This document shows, in pieces, positions 1 through 8,385 of a DNA stretch of 64,000 nt. The notes beneath the pieces are model-generated. The model saw only the letters and a list, made by a program, of their open reading frames with translations, was not told where the DNA came from and did no database searches. This DNA comes from Candidatus Thalassolituus haligoni. Lineage in GTDB: Bacteria > Pseudomonadota > Gammaproteobacteria > Pseudomonadales > Oceanobacteraceae. Numbering within the stretch: position 1 is the first letter of the stretch; every line of letters starts with the position of its first letter. Position numbers and translations under genes: made by a program. The DNA lies in the NCBI RefSeq assembly GCF_041222825.1, contig NZ_CP139482.1, forward strand, positions 1,209,001-1,273,000, given 5' to 3'.

Positions 1-558
1 ATTACCAAAGCGCCTCAGGTGAGCCAGTGGGTGAATGAGCAGTTGCAACAGAGCCTGTCAGCGACTGATTTGCCGGTGTTACGACGGTGTATGGCGGCGA
101 TCGCCAGTGGTGATCTGGCTGAACTGGTACGGCTGAATGATCTGCTATTGGCCTGTCGAGAAACGCGTGAATTACGGCTGACCGACACCGCCATGGGAGA
201 AGCGTTACACCGTTTGTTAACCAGCCTCGGTTTTGAGCTGCCGTTTGCCAAAAGCGAGCCGGTCAGCTTTGTCTGCCTGTTTGCATTGGCGGCTGGTGAG
301 TGGGGGATTCCTTACCGTTCGGCGGCGCTGGGATTTTTATGGTCCTGGCTGGAAAACCAGATAGCGGCAGCCACTAAACTGGTGCCACTAGGGCAAACCC
401 AGGCGCAACAATTACTCGGTGAGTTGCAACCCGCTCTGCAACGAGCGTTAGAATACGCAGACACTCTGGATGACGATGAAATTGGAGCGGGCCTGCCAGC
501 CCTGGCTATTGCCAGCTCCCAACATGAACATATGTATTCACGCCTGTTCCGCTCCTGA
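1..558 (+). CDS. ureF: Urease accessory protein UreF (5' end outside window)
   Basis: UreF helps load nickel into the urease apoenzyme: with UreD/H it forms a complex on urease that recruits the GTPase UreG. The reading frame is open from the first base, so the gene starts upstream; 185 residues are visible against about 220-230 for the family, so roughly 40 N-terminal residues are missing. The visible part is all-helical with the family-typical patterns LLLACRETRELR, MGEAL and a C-terminal HEHMYSRLFRS. An internal GTG at position 19 should not be taken as the start, because family-like sequence continues upstream of it. ureG follows 39 bp downstream on the same strand, as in most urease operons, so the structural urease genes probably lie just to the left of the window. 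Confidence 0.93.
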   Translation: MTKAPQVSQWVNEQLQQSLSATDLPVLRRCMAAIASGDLAELVRLNDLLLACRETRELRLTDTAMGEALHRLLTSLGFELPFAKSEPVSFVCLFALAAGEWGIPYRSAALGFLWSWLENQIAAATKLVPLGQTQAQQLLGELQPALQRALEYADTLDDDEIGAGLPALAIASSQHEHMYSRLFRS

Positions 559-597
559 AGCAACGGGCCGGTGTTACCAAGACAAGGGGAATTTTTT

Positions 598-1245
598 ATG
601 TCGAAACCAAAACAGACACTGCGCATTGGCGTTGGCGGCCCGGTTGGCTCGGGTAAAACCGCCTTGCTGCGTTCTCTTTGCACGGCGATGCGTGACTACT
701 ACGATATTGCGGTCGTCACCAACGACATCTATACCAAGGAAGACGCCAAATTCCTCACCGAAAACGAGGCGCTCAGCGCTGATCGTATTCTCGGGGTGGA
801 AACGGGCGGCTGTCCGCATACCGCCATTCGTGAAGACGCTTCCATGAACCTGGCTGCCATCGATCAGCTGCTGGCACGACACGGTGCGCTGGACGTGGTC
901 TTTGTCGAAAGTGGCGGTGATAACCTCAGTGCCACCTTCAGCCCGGAACTGTCAGACCTGACCCTGTATGTGATTGACGTATCGGCAGGTGACAAGATTC
1001 CACGCAAGGGTGGCCCCGGTATTACCAAGTCGGACTTGCTGATCATCAACAAAACCGATCTGGCTCCGCTGGTGGGTGCCTCGCTGGAAGTGATGGCGCG
1101 GGATGCCAAAAAGATGCGTGGCGAGCGGCCGTTTGTGTTCTCCAACCTGAAAAAAGCCCAGGGCCTGGACGACATCATTCATTTTATTGTGACCGAAGGC
1201 ATGCTGGAGCAGAAAACGATTCCGCCAGCCAAAGCGGTGGTTTGA
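598..1245 (+). CDS. ureG: Urease accessory GTPase UreG
   Basis: UreG is a SIMIBI-class GTPase that drives nickel delivery into urease through the UreDFG complex. The 215-residue product has the P-loop GPVGSGKT at residues 14-21, the nickel-binding CPH motif at residues 72-74 (within [11 protein letters not shown]), a central VESGGDNL segment and the guanine-specificity NKTD. Length is normal for the family. The ATG at 598 is preceded by an AGGGG ribosome-binding site 7 bases upstream; an in-frame start at 571 would add nine non-conserved residues and is disfavoured. It sits directly after ureF and before a HupE/UreJ-type gene, so the three probably form the end of one urease maturation operon. 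Confidence 0.97.
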   Translation: MSKPKQTLRIGVGGPVGSGKTALLRSLCTAMRDYYDIAVVTNDIYTKEDAKFLTENEALSADRILGVETGGCPHTAIREDASMNLAAIDQLLARHGALDVVFVESGGDNLSATFSPELSDLTLYVIDVSAGDKIPRKGGPGITKSDLLIINKTDLAPLVGASLEVMARDAKKMRGERPFVFSNLKKAQGLDDIIHFIVTEGMLEQKTIPPAKAVV

Positions 1246-1330
1246 TCGACGGTACCCTGTCCGAATCCGTCTGAATCGAATCCGTCCCAATCAAAGACTC
1301 TTGTGAACCAATGACATCAAGGAAACAGCT

Positions 1331-1918
1331 ATGAAACATATCTTCAAAACCGTCATCACTGTGTCCATTAGCGCTGCGGCTGTTGTGCCAGCGGTCGCCA
1401 TGGCACACACCGGCCATGAAACCTCCGGCCTGATGGCGGGTATAGCGCACCCGTTTACCGGCCTGGATCACCTGTTAGCCATGGTGGCGGTAGGTCTTTG
1501 GGCGGCACAAATGGGGGGTAAAGCCACCTGGCAGCTGCCACTGGCTTTTATCGTGACCATGGCGTTTGGCGCTGGCCTGTCGATGCTTGGTGTGACCGTG
1601 CCATTTGTTGAAGGCGGTATTCTGGCGTCGGTGATTGCCGCTGGCTTGTTGGTAGCTTTTGCCGCCCGCTTCAATATTCTGCTTTGTACCGCCCTGACCG
1701 CCGGGATGGCGATGTTTCATGGCGTTGCCCACGGTGCTGAAATGCCGGTTGCCGCCAGTGGGCTGAGCTATATGGGTGGCTTTCTGCTGGCAACACTGAT
1801 GTTGCATCTGGCGGGTATCGCGCTGATCAAGGCGGGTAAACCTGCAATCGCCGCAATGACGGCGCGTATTGTGGGCGCGGGTATCGCCGCCGGTGGTCTG
1901 GTCTTGGCGGTTATTTGA
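1331..1918 (+). CDS. ureJ: HupE/UreJ family nickel transporter-like protein
   Basis: HupE/UreJ proteins are small inner-membrane proteins linked to hydrogenase or urease clusters and thought to import nickel. The 195-residue product starts with a cleavable-looking signal sequence ending AVAMA-H at about residue 26, followed by the family motif HPFTGLDHLLAM (residues 40-51), whose histidines and aspartate are the proposed metal ligands. About six hydrophobic membrane segments rich in Gly and Ala follow, including a second histidine-containing stretch MFHGVAHG. Its position 85 bp after ureG supports a role in supplying nickel for urease (inference from context). Symbol ureJ is by family and position; hupE is an equally valid name. 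Confidence 0.9.
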   Translation: MKHIFKTVITVSISAAAVVPAVAMAHTGHETSGLMAGIAHPFTGLDHLLAMVAVGLWAAQMGGKATWQLPLAFIVTMAFGAGLSMLGVTVPFVEGGILASVIAAGLLVAFAARFNILLCTALTAGMAMFHGVAHGAEMPVAASGLSYMGGFLLATLMLHLAGIALIKAGKPAIAAMTARIVGAGIAAGGLVLAVI

Positions 1919-1983
1919 ATCTGGCGACGGTGTTCTCATACCCATACGGATACGTTGGTGTGGGAACCCGGTGCGTTACGACT

Positions 1984-3429
1984 TTATTGTCTATCCAGTC
2001 GGTTTAACATCGGCTGTAACTGTTCTTCGTAACGTTGCCATTGCGCTACCCGGCTGTTCGATAGCGGCTTGCGCACCTGAGTCGCAGACAGAGTTCGTAC
2101 ACTGCGCTTGTTTTCGTGGAAGTTCAGGCACGCGTCATTCCATGGCAGGCCAACAAAGTCCAGCAGGGCGCGGATGGTATGCTCTGGCTCGGCAATCAGC
2201 GTTTCATACTCCATCACAAAAATATCGCTGCCGGTGTTCCGCCAGTGCTGAATCAGTTTTTCGCTGGCATTCCAGATGTCGGCCAGCTCTTCCTGCTGAT
2301 AGGTGAAGTACATACCTTCGGAGAAAAACTGGCGGTAACAGCCCCATAAATTGTCCATTGGGTTGCGGCGGCACACCACTATTTTGGCGTGGGGCAGGGC
2401 CTTGCGGATCACTCCGATAGCTTTGTAGTTCTGCAGGTTTTTGTCGGTAAACCAGCCGCCATCTTGCAGTACCTTGGTGCTGTCCAGATAGGCGTTACCA
2501 ATAGCTTGCCAGCCGTCTTCCGGCATATCTGCAACCCAATTTGGGAAGGTTTTCCGAATGCCTTTACGAGCCAGCCATTGGCCACACGCCAGTGGCAAAT
2601 CATTGAGTTCGTCGCCCCCTGCAACGCTGGGATGGCTGGACAGAATCTGTTCGGTCAGGGTGGTGCCACTGCGCGGTAAGCCGCAGATAAAGATGGGTGT
2701 TGGTTTACCTGCAAGGTTGTCGGCAGCGCTGGCGGACGCCGCCGTGGGGAAGGCCGCAGCCGCTTTTTCAATTTGGCTCAGTTCCGCACTGTGCTGGTAG
2801 GGCACAATCGATCGTTTGAGTTCGGCACCGGCCTGAATGTTGTCGAACTGACGGGCGTATTCTTGGGCGCTTTCGTCACTGCGCCCCAGTGAGTAGTAGA
2901 TCATCGCCCGTTGATTGGGGCTCAGTTTGTCGCCGCTGGCTAACGCCTGACAGCGTTGATATTCCGCTGCTGTTAAGGCACCGACCATGTCGGAGCGGTT
3001 CCAGATGGCATTCGCGTTATCTGGCTGCAGGGCCAAACAGCGTTTGAAGCTTTCCAGAGCGGCGTCACTGCGGCCCATTTCTTTCAGAATGACACCGCGG
3101 TGATTGTGTAATTCTGCCAGTGTCGGTTCCAGCTTGAGGGCCTTGTCTATCAGTCGTAAGGCGTCGCTGTGTTGCTGGGTAATCCGCTTGGCTAGTGACA
3201 AACTGGTGAGCGCGGGAATAAACCGGGGTTTGCTGGCCAGGCAACGTTGCGCATCCTGTACCAGGCCTTGCTGGTCGGCAGAATGATTCAAGGCAGCAAA
3301 CAGCATCATCCAGGCATCGGCAAAACCGGGTACTTGCTGGGTAATCTGCCTCAATACGTCGATGGCCGGTAAGGGCTGGCCACTGTGCAGCCAGCGTTGT
3401 GCCAACACCATGGCTTGCTGTACTGGCAT
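1984..3429 (-). CDS. TPR-repeat sulfotransferase
   Basis: This protein joins N-terminal tetratricopeptide repeats to a C-terminal PAPS-dependent sulfotransferase domain. The TPRs include the pair ending in ALKLEPTLAELHNHRG and RCLALQPDNANAIWNRS. The 5'-phosphosulfate-binding loop GLPRSGTT is at about residues 250-257, and a 3'-phosphate-binding region VVCRRNPMDNLWGCYRQFF follows about 100 residues later. This architecture is common in marine proteobacteria; the acceptor (protein, glycan or small molecule) cannot be read from the sequence. The ATG at 3429 has an AGGA element nine bases upstream. The frame extends to a TTG at 3552 with no ribosome-binding site, adding 41 basic, low-complexity residues (522 aa in total). 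It converges on hupE and is probably a single-gene unit. Confidence 0.87.
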   Translation of the reverse strand: MPVQQAMVLAQRWLHSGQPLPAIDVLRQITQQVPGFADAWMMLFAALNHSADQQGLVQDAQRCLASKPRFIPALTSLSLAKRITQQHSDALRLIDKALKLEPTLAELHNHRGVILKEMGRSDAALESFKRCLALQPDNANAIWNRSDMVGALTAAEYQRCQALASGDKLSPNQRAMIYYSLGRSDESAQEYARQFDNIQAGAELKRSIVPYQHSAELSQIEKAAAAFPTAASASAADNLAGKPTPIFICGLPRSGTTLTEQILSSHPSVAGGDELNDLPLACGQWLARKGIRKTFPNWVADMPEDGWQAIGNAYLDSTKVLQDGGWFTDKNLQNYKAIGVIRKALPHAKIVVCRRNPMDNLWGCYRQFFSEGMYFTYQQEELADIWNASEKLIQHWRNTGSDIFVMEYETLIAEPEHTIRALLDFVGLPWNDACLNFHENKRSVRTLSATQVRKPLSNSRVAQWQRYEEQLQPMLNRLDRQ

Positions 3430-3662
3430 GATGCGCTTGTCCTGATCCGGTAGCTGGAGAGTGATCGGTTTCAGAGCTGCTTTATTTGCTTTGTTCGTAC
3501 CTGCACTTGCTGTTTTTTTTACCACGCCAGTATTCGCCTTTCGTAAAAACAATCCGTTAGCGGATTATGCCTGAATGAAACGCACGGAGCATTTGCCGCC
3601 TTTGGCCACCGGGGTTATCGTTACCTATTTAATACTTTCAAGCCGAGGCAACAGGCACTCCC

Positions 3663-4505
3663 ATGGGCAAAATTCATACTTTTGAACTGTGCGACTACCA
3701 ACCAGAGCAACACGATCAGCCGTATCGCTATCTGGTGATTAGTCAGGGCCAGGTGTTATCGACAACAGCAGCGGATTTGACGCTGCATAGCCATGCCGAT
3801 GTGCACTGCCGTTGGCCGGAGTTGACGAGTCAGACGGAGACGGTCTTTATTGGCATCGCCAATCGTAATATCCCCTGTTTTGTTATTGAACTGGCACAGC
3901 CGGTGGAACCGGAAGCCAATCATTGGTTATCTCCCAGAGCACTGATGGCGAATGCGTCGGCGGATGAATATGTGGCCTTGTCGCGGGCATTGCAGCTGGG
4001 CGTATGGGCACGGGAACATCGTTATTGCGGTGTCTGTGGAGCGCCAACCCGGCAACACCAAACCGAGCGGGCGATGTTTTGTGAACCCTGCAATAAGCTG
4101 TATTTCCCCCGCATTGCTCCCTGCATCATCACCATAGTGACTCGTGGCGAGTACTGCTTGCTGGCCCATCACAGCCGTTACAAAGTTAATTCTTACAGCA
4201 CCCTGGCCGGTTTTATTGAGGCGGGTGAGTCGATTGAAGATGCCGTTCACCGTGAAGTGAAAGAGGAAGTGGGCATTACTATCCGCGACCTTGAATACTT
4301 CGGCAGTCAGAGCTGGCCTTTCCCTGGTCAGCTGATGGTGGGGTTTATCGCTCACTACGACAGCGGTGATATTGTGATCGATGACGATGAAATTTCTGAT
4401 GCCCAGTGGTTTCATTACACCCGGCTACCAGAAACGCCGCCACCCTTGTCCATCTCTGGCCAACTGATCCAGACCTTTGTTGACCGTTGTCGGCAAGCCC
4501 AATGA
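3663..4505 (+). CDS. nudC: NAD(+) diphosphatase NudC
   Basis: NudC hydrolyses NADH/NAD to NMN(H) and AMP and removes NAD caps from the 5' end of RNAs. The 280-residue product has the full family layout: a variable N-terminal domain, a four-cysteine zinc site (Cys122, Cys125, Cys140, Cys143), the Nudix box GX5EX7REVKEEVG at residues 183-204, and the family signature downstream at residues 215-220. That signature reads SQSWPF instead of the usual SQPWPF, a conservative single difference. The stop codon overlaps the ATG of the next gene (ATGA), so the two are translationally coupled. Confidence 0.94.
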   Translation: MGKIHTFELCDYQPEQHDQPYRYLVISQGQVLSTTAADLTLHSHADVHCRWPELTSQTETVFIGIANRNIPCFVIELAQPVEPEANHWLSPRALMANASADEYVALSRALQLGVWAREHRYCGVCGAPTRQHQTERAMFCEPCNKLYFPRIAPCIITIVTRGEYCLLAHHSRYKVNSYSTLAGFIEAGESIEDAVHREVKEEVGITIRDLEYFGSQSWPFPGQLMVGFIAHYDSGDIVIDDDEISDAQWFHYTRLPETPPPLSISGQLIQTFVDRCRQAQ

Positions 4506-5047
4506 CCGAGCGTGAAAAGATGCTGGCGGGATTGCCGTATAACGCCTGGGAGAACGAGCTGTTGGCAGCACGGTTGCAAGCCAAGTCGGTTTGTCATGCC
4601 TTTAATCAGGCGGATCCGTGTCAGCTGGACGCTCGTATGGCCTTGTTACGCGGTTTGTTGACGCTGCGTGGCAGTGCCCATATTGAACCCAATTTCTTTT
4701 GTGATTACGGTGTCAATATTGATATTGGCGACCATTTCTATGCCAATCACAACCTCACCATTCTGGATGTTTGCCCGGTGACCATTGGTGCCCAGGTGAT
4801 TATCGGGCCTGGATGCATGATCGCTACTGCCATACACCCGTTAGACCCTACAGAGCGCCAGACAACCGAATCAGGGCTGCCCATTGTGATCGGCGATCAC
4901 GTCTGGCTGGGCGGCAATGTCTCGGTGCTGGCGGGTGTCACGATTGGCGATAACTGTGTTATTGGCGCAGGCAGTGTGGTCAATCGGGATATTCCTCCAG
5001 GCACCGTTGCTGCCGGAAACCCTGCACGGGTTATCCGGACGTTATAA
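4502..5047 (+). CDS. maa: Maltose/galactoside O-acetyltransferase-like hexapeptide enzyme
   Basis: A member of the maa/lacA/nodL group of acetyl-CoA sugar O-acetyltransferases. The 181-residue product starts MTEREKMLAGLPYN, the typical N-terminal mac domain, and continues into left-handed beta-helix hexapeptide repeats (for example IGPGCMIATAIHPLD, with the catalytic-type histidine, and VLAGVTIGDNCVIGAGSVV). It ends GTVAAGNPARVIR, the usual CoA-site tail. The ATG overlaps the nudC stop by four bases; a TTG at 4487 upstream is unlikely. The natural substrate in such organisms is usually unknown, so the symbol is by similarity only. Confidence 0.88.
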   Translation: MTEREKMLAGLPYNAWENELLAARLQAKSVCHAFNQADPCQLDARMALLRGLLTLRGSAHIEPNFFCDYGVNIDIGDHFYANHNLTILDVCPVTIGAQVIIGPGCMIATAIHPLDPTERQTTESGLPIVIGDHVWLGGNVSVLAGVTIGDNCVIGAGSVVNRDIPPGTVAAGNPARVIRTL

Positions 5048-5065
5048 CCAAAGGAGACTCAGGCA

Positions 5066-5419
5066 ATGAGCAACCTACACGGCAAACTGAACTACGTTGA
5101 AATGGCCGCCTGTAACCTGGAAGCGACCAAGGACTTTTTTACCGCCGCCTTCGACTGGCAATTTGTCGATTACGGCCCGGATTACACCGCATTTGCTAAC
5201 GTCGGGCTGGATGGTGGTTTTTATCGCGCAGAGCTGGCTTCCCGAGCTGAGCAAGGTGGTGCATTGCTGGTGTTTTTCAGCGACAACCTGGAGCATACGT
5301 TGGCAGCCGTTGAAGGTGCTGGTGGCATGATCGTCAAACCCATATTCGAGTTCCCTGGTGGCCGTCGTTTTCATTTCAGGGAACCCAGTGGCAACGAGTT
5401 CGCCGTATGGGCCGAATAA
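5066..5419 (+). CDS. VOC (glyoxalase/bleomycin-resistance fold) protein
   Basis: A 117-residue vicinal-oxygen-chelate protein: one beta-alpha-beta-beta-beta unit runs from LNYVEMAACNLEATKDFFTAAF to the end, where GRRFHFREPSGNEFAVW gives the family-typical closing glutamate region. Proteins of this size dimerise to form two metal or ligand sites. Substrate cannot be predicted. An AAGGAG ribosome-binding site lies ahead of the ATG, 18 bp after maa, so it is likely part of the nudC-maa transcript. Confidence 0.85.
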   Translation: MSNLHGKLNYVEMAACNLEATKDFFTAAFDWQFVDYGPDYTAFANVGLDGGFYRAELASRAEQGGALLVFFSDNLEHTLAAVEGAGGMIVKPIFEFPGGRRFHFREPSGNEFAVWAE

Positions 5420-5453
5420 CCCCCGCTGGTATAGCGCCTGACCTGGATACACT

Positions 5454-5699
5454 ATGGCTAATATGGCTAAGCCGGTAACAACCCGCCTGAAGCCGTTGCC
5501 GGTTAGCTCCCCAGACGAGCAGCGCCTGTGCCCATTATGCGCAGGCGATAACCACTGCGCCGTTGCTAGCGGGCAAGATGCCAGCCAATGCTGGTGCATG
5601 ACGGCGCAATTCCCACCATCACTGCTGGAACAAACAGTCGAATACGCCGGGAAGCAATGTATTTGTGATCAATGTCGGCAGCTGTTTGAGGTGAGATAG
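5454..5699 (+). CDS. Cysteine-rich CWC family protein
   Basis: An 81-residue protein with ordered cysteines: CPLCAGDNHC near residue 26, then CWC near residues 46-48 and a final CICDQC. The C-W-C centre and spacing match the small CWC family, assumed to bind zinc; its function is unknown. It follows the VOC gene by 34 bp on the same strand. The ATG at 5454 has only a weak ribosome-binding site; a second in-frame ATG at 5463 is possible. Confidence 0.82.
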   Translation: MANMAKPVTTRLKPLPVSSPDEQRLCPLCAGDNHCAVASGQDASQCWCMTAQFPPSLLEQTVEYAGKQCICDQCRQLFEVR

Positions 5700-5741
5700 A
5701 TGGCCTATTGAGGATTGTTTACCGGGGTGTGTTGAGGCACT

Positions 5742-5766
5742 CTTGCCTTGCCTTGCCTTGCCTTGC
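5742..5766. repeat. Five tandem copies of the pentamer CTTGC
   Basis: Positions 5742-5766 are five uninterrupted CTTGC units, about 40 bp before the start of the lipoprotein gene. Such pentamer tracts can gain or lose units by slipped-strand pairing. Here the tract is outside any supported coding frame, so a change would alter promoter or leader spacing rather than a protein. Confidence 0.9.
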
Positions 5767-5808
5767 TTGGGATGACGGGCATGAATCGATGACAAATAAG
5801 GATGAATG

Positions 5809-6267
5809 ATGAAAAAAATCAGCTTGATTGCACTGTTGGCTCTGACTGTTTTGGCAGCCGGTTGCTCTGGCCAAAAAATTAACAGTGAGATCCAGGACGC
5901 CGTTGTGTATGACCCTGGCTATGAAATACAGATTATTCAGGACAAAGAAACTCGAACCGGGTTTCTTGACGCAGTGACTGCCTGGATGGATCAGAATGGC
6001 TACCAATACACAGTTGATCAGGAAGGTGCCAAACACGATAACGATAAGTTGACCGTGGAGTACGTGGGTTACTGGAACTGGGATATGGCAACCTACCTGA
6101 ATTATTCCAAAATTGAAGGTTTTAATCAGGGACAGCGAGTCCGGCAGATAGAGTTTTCATCGGGTAATTTACCGTCCAAATTTGGTAACTCTGAAAAGCG
6201 AATTCAGTTGATGCTGGATGTGATGTTCGGACGTAAAACCGTTGAAGAAGCCAACGCCCAGCTTTGA
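5809..6267 (+). CDS. Small lipoprotein of unknown function
   Basis: A 152-residue predicted lipoprotein. The N-terminus has Lys-Lys, a hydrophobic core and a lipobox LAAGC with the lipidated cysteine at about residue 19. The mature part is soluble and alpha/beta-like, with no motif I recognise. Two adjacent ATGs (5806 and 5809) are possible; an AAGGA ribosome-binding site spaced six bases favours 5809. It is preceded by the CTTGC tract and followed by a terminator, so it seems to be a single-gene unit. There is no basis for a function. Confidence 0.8.
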   Translation: MKKISLIALLALTVLAAGCSGQKINSEIQDAVVYDPGYEIQIIQDKETRTGFLDAVTAWMDQNGYQYTVDQEGAKHDNDKLTVEYVGYWNWDMATYLNYSKIEGFNQGQRVRQIEFSSGNLPSKFGNSEKRIQLMLDVMFGRKTVEEANAQL

Positions 6268-6312
6268 TAGGCAAGCCCGACTTCTTGGCATTCCGTTTCC
6301 GTGACCAATGAG

Positions 6313-6341
6313 GAGTACCCCGGAGGTTTCGGGGCTCTTTT
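6313..6341 (+). terminator. Rho-independent terminator after the lipoprotein gene
   Basis: A hairpin with arms GAG-(TA)-CCCCG and CGGGG-CTC, a 7-base loop, then a T-rich stretch. It lies about 45 bp after the lipoprotein stop and before the convergent finR gene. Confidence 0.75.
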
Positions 6342-6491
6342 AAAGACAGGCAAAAAAGACAGGCAAACTGCCGCGCGGCAGCGAGTATGTGTTATTTCCG
6401 GGTACTCGGTTACAGCACGCTGTCTTGTATATTCAAGCAGAATACTCAACGATATTTCTGCAACAAGGGCAGCACTGCGCGGCAGCCAAAC

Positions 6492-7376
6492 TCATGCCAC
6501 CGTCTCATCACACAGCGCCAGCCAAGCGTTTAATCCTGCGGTTCTGAATTTCTGTTTGTGTAGCACGATGTAGAGGCTGCGGCCGAAGTCTCGTTGTGGG
6601 GTTTTGACTTCACTCAGGTCGCCACGCCGGAAGTTATCTTCCAGCGCGATGCGTGACAGGCAACTGATGCCCAGTTCTGCCTGTACCGCACGTTTAATGG
6701 CTTCGGTGTGTTCCAGTTCCATGGCGATATCCAGTTGCGGCAGCAGGCCGTACATACCGCGATCAAACGCCTGGCGGGTGCCGGAGCCTTCTTCGCGCAG
6801 GATCCAGCGGGCCTGTTGCAGTTGCTCGTCAGCGGCCTGGTCAAGCTGGGCGAGCGGGTGGGCGGGGTGGCAGAACACCACCAGTTCGTCCGTTTGCCAG
6901 TGCCGGATTTCGAGTTCGGGCTGGTTGATTTCTCCTTCAATCAGGCCGACATCCAGTTCAAAGTTCAGCACCTTGTCGACAATGTGTTCGGTGTTGTCGA
7001 CGGTCAGGGTCACTTCGGCTCCCGGGTGTTGTTGCATGTAGTTGGCTACCATACGCACAGCCAGGTAGTTGCCAATGGTCAGCGTCGCTCCCACACGCAG
7101 TTTGCCGGTGCCCTGGTGCTGCATCAGGTGGTTTTGCAAAGCGGTTGCCTGTTCTGTCAGTGCCATGGCTTCGGGCAACAGCAGACGGCCTTGTTCATTG
7201 AGTTGCAGGCGTTTGCCAACCCGGTCGAACAGTTGCAGATTGAATTGGGATTCCAGATCTTTGAGGGCGCTGGAGGCGGCACTTTGCGACATCGCCAAGT
7301 GGTCGGCAGCACGGGTGAGATTGCCGCTTTGGGCGATGGCGATAAAGACTTCCAATTGACGCAGGGTGTATCTCAT
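6492..7376 (-). CDS. finR: LysR-family regulator, FinR type
   Basis: A 294-residue LysR-type transcription regulator: winged helix-turn-helix in the first 60 residues (TRAADHLAMSQSAASSALKDLE), linker helix, then a periplasmic-binding-protein-like effector domain. The CysB-like subgroup and the divergent position next to a ferredoxin-NADP reductase gene match FinR of Pseudomonas, which activates fprA under redox stress. It probably controls the divergent fpr gene from the shared 143-bp intergenic region, which holds a long inverted repeat (7376-7425). The ATG at 7376 begins with the conserved MRYTLRQLEVF. The symbol rests on family and synteny. Confidence 0.85.
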   Translation of the reverse strand: MRYTLRQLEVFIAIAQSGNLTRAADHLAMSQSAASSALKDLESQFNLQLFDRVGKRLQLNEQGRLLLPEAMALTEQATALQNHLMQHQGTGKLRVGATLTIGNYLAVRMVANYMQQHPGAEVTLTVDNTEHIVDKVLNFELDVGLIEGEINQPELEIRHWQTDELVVFCHPAHPLAQLDQAADEQLQQARWILREEGSGTRQAFDRGMYGLLPQLDIAMELEHTEAIKRAVQAELGISCLSRIALEDNFRRGDLSEVKTPQRDFGRSLYIVLHKQKFRTAGLNAWLALCDETVA

Positions 7377-7425
7377 TTTCGGTATTTCCGATTATGGATA
7401 TTTGAACTACCCGTTTTACCGAAAA
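7376..7425. promoter_or_regulatory. Inverted repeat in the finR-fpr divergent promoter region
   Basis: Perfect 9-bp arms TTTTCGGTA (7376-7384) and TACCGAAAA (7417-7425) are separated by 32 bp, so the centres are about four helical turns apart. This suits binding by a LysR tetramer across the finR start and the fpr promoter. No footprint data can be inferred; the assignment is positional. Confidence 0.5.
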
Positions 7426-7519
7426 GTAGCACGGCAGTACAGTGTGGGTATCAACTAACGCACGGCCCGGCGATTTATGCGGGTACTGCCAACCATATTC
7501 GATTGCGGGAGAGCCAATC

Positions 7520-8293
7520 ATGAGCAACCTGATCAAGGAAACCGTCACCAGCGTTCACCACTGGAATGATACGCTGTTCAGTTTTACCACCACGCGTAAT
7601 CAGGGGCTGCGTTTCAAGAACGGTCACTTCACCATGATCGGGCTGGAAATTGAAGAGAAGCCGCTATTACGGGCCTACAGTATTGCCAGTGCCAACTATG
7701 AAGACGAGATGGAGTTTTTCTCGATCAAGGTACAGGACGGCCCGCTGACCCAACACCTGCAAAAGCTGGCTGTCGGTGATGAGATTCTGGTGGGCACCAA
7801 GCCGGTCGGGACGTTGATTGCGGATAACTTGTTGCCGGGTAAAAATCTGTATCTGCTGAGTACGGGGACTGGCTTGGCGCCGTTTATGAGCATCATCAAG
7901 GATTACGAAATTTATCAGCAGTTCGACAAGGTGATTCTGACTCACGGCGTGCGTCACGTTAGCGAACTGGCCTATCAGGATCGCATTGAGAATGAGCTGC
8001 CACTGAATGAGTATTTTGGCGAAGAGATTCGTAATCAGCTGATTTACTACCCCACAGTGACCCGTGAGGCATTTCGGAATCAGGGCCGTTTGACGGATTT
8101 GATCACCTCCGGCAAGTTGTTTGACGATATTGGTTTACCGCAGCCAAATCCGGAAACTGACCGTTTTATGTTGTGTGGCAGCCCGGCAATGCTGAATGAT
8201 CTGACGGCTATTCTGAAGGGGCTGGGCTTTGAAGAGGCGCGTGGCAGCAAAGCGGGTCATTATGTTATCGAACGGTCGTTCGTTGAGAAATAA
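7520..8293 (+). CDS. fpr: Ferredoxin--NADP(+) reductase
   Basis: Transfers electrons between NADPH and ferredoxin or flavodoxin, supporting redox homeostasis and Fe-S repair. The 257-residue product has the FAD-binding RAYSIAS motif near residue 54, the NADP-binding STGTGLAPFMSII segment, the LCGSPAML motif and the bacterial subclass C-terminus VIERSFVEK. Length matches Pseudomonas and Azotobacter FPR. The ATG at 7520 opens the conserved sequence MSNLIKETV; an upstream in-frame GTG at 7442 lies in the promoter region. Divergently paired with finR, its likely regulator. Confidence 0.95.
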   Translation: MSNLIKETVTSVHHWNDTLFSFTTTRNQGLRFKNGHFTMIGLEIEEKPLLRAYSIASANYEDEMEFFSIKVQDGPLTQHLQKLAVGDEILVGTKPVGTLIADNLLPGKNLYLLSTGTGLAPFMSIIKDYEIYQQFDKVILTHGVRHVSELAYQDRIENELPLNEYFGEEIRNQLIYYPTVTREAFRNQGRLTDLITSGKLFDDIGLPQPNPETDRFMLCGSPAMLNDLTAILKGLGFEEARGSKAGHYVIERSFVEK

Positions 8294-8385
8294 CAGATAC
8301 TTTGCGGGCCAGTGGCCCGCTTTCCCTGATGCTGCTTGCTGACAGGCTCCTGGCTGGTCTTGCCAACAGGGCTGATATGCGGGTT

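Noticed and set aside
5719-6036. Minus-strand frame containing the CTTGC tract
   Set aside because: It is antisense to the lipoprotein gene, which has a lipobox and a ribosome-binding site.
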